NCBI RefSeq assembly: GCF_963576615.1
Contig: NC_088710.1
Span: 4,630,001-4,694,000 of the forward strand
Reading direction: 5' to 3'
Source: Watersipora subatra
Taxonomy: Eukaryota > Bryozoa > Gymnolaemata > Cheilostomatida > Watersiporidae
Length of the DNA: 64,000 nucleotides
Shown here: piece after piece, positions 38,401 to 50,400 of the stretch
Layout: every line of letters starts with the position of its first letter
How positions within the stretch are numbered: position 1 is the first letter of the stretch
Notes under the pieces: model-generated
Databases searched by the model: none
What the model was told of the DNA's origin: nothing
Seen by the model: the letters and a program-made list of their open reading frames with translations, nothing else
Program-made: the position numbers and the translations under genes

Positions 38401-41400
38401 AATCAGTATGGAGCTGGATAAAACCACAGATACAACAGAATGCATTATGCAAGGTATTTTAAAGCCAAGCAGCAAGTACTTGAAATCAGGCAAAGACAAA
38501 TCAGTGACATAATCAGCACAAATAAAAAATGTCTAACTGGAATTGTTTTCCTTGGTTTTACACTAAACCTGTAACATCATTAGCTATTATTTGAATAAGC
38601 CAAATATGAGTTACTTTTTTAAAAGGAAAAAAATTCCCTTTCATAAAAAAGGCCAGAAGGGTCAGCAGACTAGCCAGAAGAGTCAGCAGACTAACCAGAA
38701 GGGTCAGCAAGTTAGTAAAACAACTGAAGTGGCAGTCTAAAACAGCGGCAGTTGTCTGCCTAAAAAGCCTAAGAAGCTTTTACAACAGTAAAAGTATGGA
38801 CAAACTAATAAAATCTTTATGATCATCTTGATCCCATATCTAGTGGCTCAGCCTACTTCTCCCCCTCCCCAGCCTCCAGCCAAAAACTTACTCCACTAAA
38901 AATATATTATATTATGTAAATATTAGGTAAATCTTATGACACTCCATTACACAGCCAGTCACTCATTTACCTCTTCCATTGTCGAATGCTGTATTGTAAT
39001 CTCTATTCTCGTGTCTATGAGATTCGTTTTAAGTTTTTTAATTTGTTTAGTAAGTTGTCAAAAGCAGCGCAAAATACTTGACATCGATGAGCATTATTCG
39101 CACGACTCCGCAACCAAGATGAAATGAAAGAAAACAAAGATTAACAAATATCTTACCAAATTTTGAAACAGTATAAAATGTTACACTTTTTTAAATGTTT
39201 GAACAGTATTAATAGATTGGTCAGCTGCCATAAACAATAACCTGGAATTCATTTTACACGCCTTCCAATGACTAAATGCGACTGTAGTTGTTTTTTAGCC
39301 GTCGCCAAACATGCATATACATTTAAGCCGGAAGCCAGAGAACCAGTGCTTCAAATTACCTGACATTTAAAGATTCTACATAAAAGACTCTGCTTATCAG
39401 TCTGGTGTTACCAGTCTGTTAACATGTTAACAGTCTGGTAACATGTTAACACCAGCATGGTTTTAACATGTTGTTCGAACTGAACATGATCCAACAAGAG
39501 CTTTATACAAAGTAGTAAAGCTGGTAATTGATAAGTTATTTAAAAATCAATTATATGTGATTTCAATATGTAACTGGCTCAATTTTAAATCTACTACCAC
39601 AAACAGCATATAGTGCTTTTAATGTGAGCTCTTATTCAGATTGTAGCCAAGCTTAGCTAACAAACAAAAAAATGAGAAGACAGATGGTTTGCTATAATTA
39701 TGTTAATATTCTAATTGGCGGAATGAGAGGTGCACAGGAAACACGCCGACAAGGCATTCATGAAATCAGACAGATCATCAAGGAGTGCCCAACAGACAGC
39801 CAACGTTAGGCAACTCTCCTACATGAATCTGATGTACAGCTAAGTTTTTGCTGTGGTGAACACCAAGGGCGAGCGCCATCTGTGCTTATGTTTAACTCTG
39901 TGACTGTCAGACGTAAGCATTGACCACAGAGCCTTACAATAAGTAGATAAGATGAACTCCTACAAGGGAAGTGAGGATCTGAAATGTGGATCTCATGAAG
40001 TTGGCACACTTCCACTCTTCAACTAAAAGTTGAGTTAAGCTTTTTGAAAAATCTCACCTGATACTCAAATTTCATTGGATAGCGCCGACCGAGTATCTCC
40101 ATGTTGTCCTCGAGTGTTAGATGCATCCTGACGGGCCGCTGCGTGTAGTGAGCAGCTAGAGCTGAAGCATTGCCGCAGAAGAATGATCGAATTAATTTTC
40201 CACCAAAACCGCCTCCAAGGCGTCTCACTCGAACCTCCACCCTGTTAATATATAGAAGAGGATGATGACACTGAAGTCAGTGAGACCCTAACCCTGAGAA
40301 GAGCGGGTCTCAAAATCTCACTATTTTTTAAACATAGATGTAAACATTACAACATAAAAAAGTCGAAAAAAAACGTTTTCATAAAAGCAGACTTGGAGAA
40401 GCAAATGTACTCGTGTGAACAATCAATAATAGACTTGAGAATAATAACAGTTGAGGATGGCTAAGTGAGCGGAGAGGCTAAGTGAGCGGAGAGGCTAAGT
40501 GAGCGAAGAGGCTAAATGAGTGGAGAGGCTAAGTGAGCGGAGAGGCTAAGTGAGCGGGGAGGCTAAGTGAGCGGAGAGGCTAAGTGAGCGAAGAGGCTAA
40601 GTGAGCGGAGAGGCTAAGTGAGCGGAGAGGCTAAGTGAGCGGAGAGGCTAAGTGAGCGGAGAGGCTAAGTGAGTGGAGAGGCTAAGTGAGTGGAGAGGCT
40701 AAGTGAGTGGAGAGGCTAAGTGAGTGGAGAGGCTAAGTGAGCGGAGGCTAAGTGAGCGGAGAGGCTAAGTGAGCGGAGAGGCTAAGTGAGCGGAGAGGCT
40801 AAGTGAGCGGAGAGGCTAAGTGAGTGGAGAGGCTAAGTGAGTGGAGAGGCTAAGTGAGCGGAGAGGCTAAGTGAGCGGAGGCTAAGTGAGCGGAGAGGCT
40901 AAGTGAGCGGAGAGGCTAAGTGAGCGGAGGCTAAGTGAGCGGAGAGGCTAAGTGAGCGGAGAGGCTAAGTGAGCGGAGGCTAAGTGAGCGGAGAGGCTAA
41001 GTGAGCGGAGAGGCTAAGTGAGCGGAGAGGCTAAGTGAGCGGAGAGGCTAAGTGAGTGGAGAGGCTAAGTGAGTGGAGAGGCTAAGTGAGCGGAGAGGCT
41101 AAGTGAGCGGAGGCTAAGTGAGCGGAGAGGCTAAATGAGTGGAGAGGCTAAGTGAGTGGAGAGGCTAAGTGAGCGGAGGCTACGTGAGCAGAGAGGCAGG
41201 ATAGCAACATGTTTCTTAAATCCTATACAAAAGATTCTCAAACCAAACTACTTGTTTGGAAAAAAAAGTGATACAGTGTGCTGCTGTGACAGCAATATTG
41301 ATACAGTGTGCTGCTGTGACAGCAATATTGATGCAGTGTGCTTGTGATAGCAATATTGATGCAGTGTGCTTGTGCCAGCAATGATGATGCAGTGTGCTTG

Positions 41401-44400
41401 TGGCAGCAATGATGATGCAGTGTGCTGTGGCAGCAATGATGATGCAGTGTGCTGTGGCAGCAATGATGATGCAGTGTGCTTGTGGCAGCAATGATGATGC
41501 AGTGTGCTTGTGACAGCAATGATGATGCAGTGTGCTTGTGACAGCAATGATGATGCAGTGTGCTTGTGGCAGCAATGATGATGCAGTGTACTTGTGGCAG
41601 CAATGATGATGCAGTGTGCTGTGGCAGCAATGATGATGCAGTGTGCTGTGGCAGCAATGATGATGCAGTGTGCTTGTGGCAGCAATGATGATGCAGTGTA
41701 CTTGTGGCAGCAATGATGATGCAGTGTGCTGTGGCAGCAATGATGATGCAGTGTGCTGTGGCAGCAATGATGATGCAGTGTGCTTGTGGCAGCAATGATG
41801 ATGCAGTGTGCTTGTGGCAGCAATGATGATGCAGTGTGCTTGTGGCAGCAATGATGATGCAGTGTGCTTGTGACAGCAATGATGATGCAGTGTGCTTGTG
41901 GCAGCAATGATGACGCAGTGTGCTTGTGGCAGCAATGATGATGCAGTGTGCTTGTGACAGCAATGATGATGCAGTGTGCTTGTGGCAGCAATGATGATGC
42001 AGTGTGCTTATGGCAGCAATGATAGTGCAATGCGTTTGTGGCAGCAATGATGATGCAGTGCGCTGTGGCAGCAATGATCATACAATGTGCTTGTGGTAGT
42101 AAACCAGATGTTGACTCACTCATTCTTGTTGATGCCGAGCAGTGCTGCCACGGAGCCCTGCATGTCTCCCATAATTTGGGTAGCGGCGTGGAGGATGTAA
42201 AACCCCTCTTGCGGATCTGTGAGGCAGACCTGAGGCTCTGTATACATGGGGTATTGCTCACCAGTCTCCACCGCTCCTGTTACTACCACATCACAGCTCT
42301 TCAGCACATCTACACCAGATAGTTAAACACTAAATAAGAATAACATTGAATAATAACATAATAGCAACACTGAATTGCTCAAGTCTCAGTAGCCAATCAG
42401 ATGAAGTCACAGTAGCCATTCAAATTAGACCGTGATAACCAACCAGATGAAGTCACAGTAGCCAATTCAATGAAATCACCATAATCAATCAGATGAGATC
42501 ACAGTAGCCAATTAAATAAGGTCACATTAGCCAATCAGATGAGGTGACAGTAACTAGCCATATGAGATCACATGATCATACCCTAAGTTTTACCCTAGTA
42601 GTGTGCTTGCATTACCTTTGGCGTTGCCCTTGTTAAGAACATTGTCAGATGGATCTGGGTGAAACGAACCAGCTTTGATAGCCTGGTCAATAGAGAGTAT
42701 TGGAGTCTTCTGGCCTGAGTACTGAACTTTGACCTTGTCTCTGGCAGCCATTGCCTCAGCTTCCGTTTCTATCAAATATTTATTGATCACTAATCAATAC
42801 TGCTCAGCCAATCGCATTCCAACAAATGGCAGAATAATCATTACTCATAAGCCAATCGTAGTCGGATGAAGTAATACATTCACCAACAGCGACCAACCAT
42901 GCGAGGCCATCTACTGGTAACAACCAATCATATGGACTATTTGATCGCATCACTAAATCATAGGAGCGATGCACAAGCTGTAACCTACCAAACATTCATT
43001 GCAAATAGTTAATTTGTCTGACATGCGGATTGTACAGACAGTCCCGACAAGCTAAATGGCAACAAGTATGGAAGTGAGGTCATAATTCCAGCAAATCACA
43101 GGAGTTGTTTACTGACAGCGACCAATCACAAGCACTGCTCATTAACAGTAGCCAATAACAGAGCATTACACTCACCTGCAACTACTATAGCTACAGGCTG
43201 ACCATAATAGAAAGCTTCGTTCTCACAAAGGAAGATCTCTTCAGCAAGAATGCGGTTGACCCCAGGGATATCCTTGCTAGTGAGCACACTGTAAAATATT
43301 ATATATATATACACAAATATATACAGTGGCAACCGCTGATGAGACCTAAACCTTGATTTATATTAGGACTGGTTATAGAGCCAACATCTGTTCAAGTGAA
43401 GATGTTGCATCTTAATTAAAACTGTTTTAAATGGGTGTTTAAAATTCAGCATTGCATTATTTACAAAAAATTATTTTAAAAGTTAAATTTACAACTAAGC
43501 TTACGTGACAACACCAGGCATCTTCAGAGCATCTGATACATCAATACTGTCAATAGTAGCAGAGGCTACAGTGGTTTTGGCAAAAGCAGCGTGGAGTTGT
43601 CCTGCCATGTGTGGAATGTCTCCAGCATACTGAGCTTCACCAGAGGTCTGTTTGCGAGCATCCAGTTTAGGAACTGGTTGAGTCATTGGATACTGAGATG
43701 GATCAGTTGGAAAATCCTGATGACCTGTAGATGTATCTGGTCTGACCAGAAGTTCTCCGCCCGACATTACTTCTGGTGAGCACTGAGAACCACCAATGCT
43801 CAAGACAGCCTAAAGAACATTCCAGAATAAATGATGGAAAAGAAAATAGTTATTACACAAAAAATACTTGGTGTAAACGTACAATCATCAATACCTTATA
43901 GAATAGGCTTTTCAGTGCTGACTTTCTAAACTCCACAGAAGGAAGCAGGGGATCCTCCTGACAGACCACCTTGTCTAACGCAGTCATGCAATCTATAACA
44001 TATATGAAGATATGAGACCACCCATAAAGCAAGATTGCTAATAAAAGCATAACAATACTGACAGTTTAACTGAATATTCTCACCTTGAAGTGTGCCATTA
44101 TCCAACAAGTTCTTGTTGAGTAGTAAATTTTCCACATCGACAGCGTGTACCTAAACAATGTATAACACAACACCTAAAGCATATGTAAGGTACAAACCAC
44201 TACCTGCTTTCCTCTTTTTCAAGAAAGAAAACAATTCCAAAAGTCTACAAGTTGTGATACAAAACAAGGCGTGTCTGGCAGACGATCATATCGTGCTTCA
44301 GCTACATCCTAATCCTGCGAACTGTTACTACCTGATGGTATCGAAGACAACCAAAGGTTAGATAACCTGCACTCTTCATTTATACCATGTTATAAATGCG

Positions 44401-47400
44401 TTAAAACAGCAAATAATACTCACAAATTTGTCGCTCACGCCAGCGTAGACAAGACTTGGTTTCTCTGATACGACCTTCGAATCGTCACAGTTGACGAAGA
44501 AAGCGAGGCTGAGCAACGTGTGGGCATTCTACATAGATAAGGTCATGGAAGAACATGGTAACCATAGTGATTCTACACAGACAAGGTCATGGAAGAACAT
44601 GGTAACCATGATAGTGATGAGATAACACCATTATTTTTGCACAGTTAGTGAAGTTCAAATAACCAAAATAAAGGAAGTTTCAGACAAGAAACTAAACATG
44701 AAAAGACATTTAATGTCAGGGTAAGACGGCGAATATAAGTGCTGTTTTGGGAGAAGTCTGATACAGAATGTAATAAAAATTCTTTGAAGATGGTTACAAA
44801 GGCCAGCATTGTTTGAAGAAATATTATTAGTCAGTCAATCTACAAGGAAGAGAGAAGACAATACCAACCCTGTAACGAGGCATAACTTTATAGCATGTGA
44901 GACTCCAGTTTGGCCGGGCTGTTATAACCATGCTCTGTATAAAGTTGCCCTTCATGTCTAGAGTAAGGAGGTTGGATGGAGACACTGCCAGCAACTGGAA
45001 GTCATTTACGCAGTCCCCTAAAAAGTGATTGACAACCTTTATAAGCAAAGCCAAGCTATGAGGTACTCTTTGCATAAAACTGGCTGATATTTGATAGAGG
45101 TAAGGCAACTACAGAATTACAGAGCTGGGAATAAGTTGCTCCAATATTATTATTACTAGAATGCAGACCTTCAGGGTGCTTAGGAAACATAAGATAAAGC
45201 AGCTGAGACTAGATTTTTAGTTTCCATGCATTTAGTTACAGGAATCCCTCAGTTTTAGAGGTTAATGGAGACCAGCAATCCCCACAATAAGTGAAAATTA
45301 GCGAGATTTCCTAAAAACTAAAAAACTCATACCAAATTAAATTGCATTTTACTAAATCGTAGGAATTTTCTTCTTTTTTTCCTTTAGAAAATTTTGAAAG
45401 TTGAGGGCGTTTAAGACGCATGATAAAGGATGTCACAAGAACTTTGCAGTTTTGCACTTTACCAAATGTAACAAGAATAACAGCGAACCACAGCAACCGC
45501 TATCACAATGATTTATGTATTTTCCCTTTTTTTGTTTTATTTTAATTTATTTTTGAATATTCAAAATTTTATATGAATATTTTTAACCCCGCGGAGTACT
45601 GAAGTTGTGAAAGGTTAACCATGCGAAATAAGAAGGAATTACTGTAAATTTAAGTGGAAAACCCCAAGCATTTTTAGCCATTTTGGCTCTATATGCGTGA
45701 AATATATGTGAAAACAGTGTCAAGAAGGAAGTTTATCGATGCCCTTAAAATTAGTTTTGGTACCAAAACTCAGAGCCGACACTTGCGAGAAGAAAACCTA
45801 AACTCAAAGCATGTCAGCAAGCTGAAGTAGTCAAGAGAAAATCACTTACAAATCATCAATGTTGCTCCAATACACTCGAGGAGGGCAAATACATCAGACG
45901 CAAATCCATTGTGTTTTTGCTTCATCATCAGATTTCCTGCCCAACTTCCCAGCTGAAGTATAATAAGTAATATATTGTAGAGATAGAGAGAGGCAGGTTA
46001 AATAAATATAATGACAGACACAAATTAGACACATCATAGACATCGTAACAGAAACAAGTCAGAGATTAATATATTCATCAACACCGTAACAGAGACACAA
46101 GTCAAAGATTGATAAATCCAAAAACCAGGCTTGGGGCCACTAGCAGTGCAGTGCGCACTGCATTTCACTAGTGCACTGCACTAGTGCAGTGCATAGTGCA
46201 GTGCAATTTAAAAATAGAAATGTCTAGTGCAATGCTAGTGCAAATTTGACATGAGTCTCTGGGTGCACTAGTGCAAGTGCAGTGCTTAGTGTGACATGGT
46301 ATGTACTAGTGCAGTGCCTAGTGCGGATTAGAAAATTCCCATAAACGCACTAGTGCAATTGCAGTGCACAGTGCAACATAAAATGCTCTAGTGCAATGCC
46401 TAGTGCGGATAGGAAACTTTTTCATAAATGCACTAGTGCAAGTGCAGTGCCTAGTGCGACATAGTATGCACTAGTCTAAACTAGATCTAAACTGACTTAC
46501 GCCATTTGAAAGGCTAATGTTCCTTCGGTCTAATAAACATTTTCTCTGAACAATATTGCTTATCAATTTTGCCATCAATATGACTTACTGTTTACATGAT
46601 ACTGGTTTATCCAAGGGTAGATTTTCTTGTCGTACATAGTACATTTATGTAATAAGAAGTGAATTCTTCCATTCCATGCTTGCTTAGTATATTTAGTTAT
46701 TGTAATTGTAATACATTGCACTATTTGATATCTGTTGTCATCTGCAATATTTAATATTGAGCATTATTGTAGGTCTATGGTTTGTTTGAAATTTTAGGTG
46801 AGGCTAGTTTATTTGACAAATACATGGCTGACATCCTTTGCACGGCTATAATTGTACTATTGCAGTGGATAGCAGTAGATATCTGTTGATTAGCAAGCAA
46901 TTCTTGCAGCTGCTATAGCAAAAAAGCTCATTGGTCTAGTGCCTAGTGAAGTTTAATAGTGAAGTGCCTAGTGCATTTATGATTTTACACTGCACTAGTG
47001 CTAGTGCAATGTCTAGTGCACAAGAATTTTTGCTATTGCAGTGCCTAGTGCATTTTTGACTTCACTTTTCGATGCACTAGTGCTAGTGCAGTGCCTAGTG
47101 CACAAGAATTTCTGCTAGTGCAGTGCCTAGTGCATTTTATATTATTACTATGCCATGCACTAGTGCTAGTGCAGTGCCTAGTGCACCTTACTGTCGTCTA
47201 GCCAGCAAATAGTGCAGTGCGCTCAATACTCACTAGTGGCCCCAAGCCTGCCAAAAACATATTAACAGAGACAGGTTTAATATTAATATATCAATAGACA
47301 CAACAAACTAGAGAGACAGGTCCAAGAATACTCTATTTACAGGTACAATTAAATATCAGTATATCCGTAGATGTATTATAGAGATAAATCAAAGATAAAT

Positions 47401-50400
47401 ATATCCATAAATCCGTAGATGTAACATCTAAAACAATATATACATAAACATATACATACATTACGTATCTGAACGTTGGCTACATGATCGAGATACTGAA
47501 CTGCTCCTTTAAGGTATTCAAAGCCAGGGGTAGAAGACAACTCTTCAAATGTGTTCATGAGTTGATTCAGTTTCACAGCTGCTCCAACATCCAGCGAGTT
47601 GGCATTCTACACCATGCATACAGCGTGTGAGACACGAGTGTATTGTAAATGCAATAGAAACTCTCCCTACGAAATTAATTCATTCTGGGAGCAGAATTGT
47701 TTGCAAGTAGGAAAACATTTTACTCTATAAATGTCCTAAACCGTTCAAAGCCCCCACAAACTCAAAGATAATATTCGTATACATTATAAATACTGATTAA
47801 AACCCGTAACAAATACATGATAGAATTAGATTCTTGCATAATAGAGTGAAAAAGTGCAAAAGGAAAGAGCAAAAAATAAAATAATGAATAGAAACTACAA
47901 ATGGTATGTTTGTTTAGCTTTGGCATTGGACGACTAAGCTAGGCATTCACTGGATTTCACTAGCAACAGAAAATGGGTGAGATGCACTGTATGTACATGT
48001 GGGAAACAATCGGGCCAATGGAATAGCTTAAACAGCCTGTAGCACGCTTTGTATTCAGAAGCATCTTTCATTAATCAGAGCAATATTTTTATGAAAAGAA
48101 GTTTTATAACTTGAAAAGTTTATATGCAGTCTATCATAGGTAGAGTTACTACTGTGACAGTACGCGAGTATAAATACATAGATTACTTACATGGTTTATA
48201 GCAGTCAACTCAGGGACTCCATTGATATCTATGTATTCATCAAATGGCCCATCTTGCTTGTAAACTCCAACTCTAGTGTGACCAGCTGCTAGGTAATAAT
48301 TCATCTCTGCAAACTGCAATAGGAAACAAAACCATCGTATCAGTGTTCATCAGGTGTAGGGATTGATATCCTTATGTAATATGAGTGCGCAAGTTGAAAT
48401 AGAGAGCTAGCAAAATAATAGAGATATAATAAAAGAAGGTTGCCATTATATCTGAGATTGAGAGGAAAGGAAAACAAGCTACAATTAAACATTGGAGGCA
48501 ACTTAGTATCAAGAAATATGAAAAATATACAGATTTCATAGACATAAATATATAAATAAATTATAAAAAGCAATAGCTGTAAGTCAATCACTGCAAATTA
48601 GTTTTAAACAGACATAGTTTTGCTCTCATCGGGTGGTAACTTGAGAAAGCACCTGTTATCACCTGACGAGAGCAGACCTATGGTATATCTGTTTGAAATA
48701 TATTTGTAGCGTTTAACTAACAGCTAATTGCTCTTTATAAGATACATTATACTATAATTCACTCTATAATTAGTGTTTTGAGCACTTTTTCTTTACTATT
48801 CTTCATGAAACTAGCATTTCTAACATTAATAAATGAACAGATTATATAGAAATGATGCAGATGTGAAGTATGGCATGGGTCTAATGGGAATGAAATATCA
48901 ATAACTTAGTATGAAAAGGAAACACCACTTGAACACATATGCTAACAGAGCAAGCTAGTATCTATACACCAAGAGCTTATTCAAATAGACTTATCAGCGT
49001 TGATAGCCCTAAATAAGCACCTCAAATGACCTTAAGGCTAGGTAACCTTAAGGTTTACAGTACGCCCTGCACGGCAGTCTGCTAGTCACAAACATGTAGC
49101 CAATGCTATGATGATAAAATGAATAACAGTATACAAAAAACAGAGAATGACGCTAAAAAATTGAACAACCTCAGCTACAAGAGACTTTAGATCCGCAATG
49201 GATTTAGGGCTATGCCAGGAGCTTCCATCTGCAGATACTCGGTGGGATGGTGTTTCCAGCAGTGTGACACCTCTTGTTGGGCAACTCTCACACAAATCAA
49301 TGTCCTAAAAGTCGTATTTTTATGGATGAGCTTCACAGATCCCGTCATGTAATACATTACTGTGTGTATAAGAAGTATTCCTGTTTATGCAAATATGAAT
49401 GAATTGGAGATAGCAAGTTTCATCAGCCATTTAAATACGCTGCTTCATCTCAGTCAGCTGACTTGAATAGATGACTATTCACACCCAAGTCTAGCATGAT
49501 AATTGTGTTTGTGGAAGATATTTATAGAAAAGCTGACAAAATAAAAAACGAAAATTATAGACCTTGTGGTGACCTTGTGACCTTATCAACTCATGCCATA
49601 AATCTACAGTCAAACATGGATAACTCGCCCTCGGATATCTCGAACACATGGTTAACTCAAACGGATTTGTTTGGTCCATTCCCACGCAATGATAAACTGC
49701 TTCAGATAACTCGACCTCAACTTTGTTAACTCGAACAGTTTTTTGCCAAACGGCTACCGAGACGGTTGTTATCACTTTATTCTAAGCCATAGAGATAACC
49801 CTCAACTTTTAGTAGTTCGTAGGCGTCGTTATTATCATCATCAGAAAAATATTTTCGTCAACGATTTTTCTAAAGGTTTGGTGAAATTTGATTTTTACCA
49901 AACATCCGCTTAGCGATAGTCCTACGAAGGCAAGGAAAGGCGAGGTAACCTTCGCATAAACTTCAAGAAAAATCGCAAAATTGATCTTGGTTAAAATGCT
50001 CAAAAGAAAAAGATGTCTTTTCTTCTGAGTATTTCAACAGCGATCAAGTTTTGCCAATTTTAATCTGAAAACGTCCTGGCAGTCACATCACCTAAGACAA
50101 CAAACAAATCTCAAAGGATAGAAAAATCTCTATAAATTTTGATAAAAATTTTTTAAACTTTACATTAGAGGCATTTAATTTGAAACAAGCCATTCATGCT
50201 TTTGATTTATGTTATAGTTTGTATATTTACATGTATCTACTAATAAATACATGGACTTATGACAGTGCTCTGATAACTTGAACGCTCTTATAACTTGAAC
50301 GCTCTGATAACTCGAACACTTTCACTCGGTCCCGTAAAGTTTGAGTTATTCATGTTTGACTGTACTTTGCTATAACACCCTCACTCACCAAACTGCTGTA

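Noticed and set aside
41216..42261. Three overlapping minus-strand ORFs of 239-337 codons rich in His, Ile, Ala and Cys
   Set aside because: They are readings of the 25-28 bp minisatellite in all three frames, inside intron 16; unit length variation shifts the same peptide from frame to frame.
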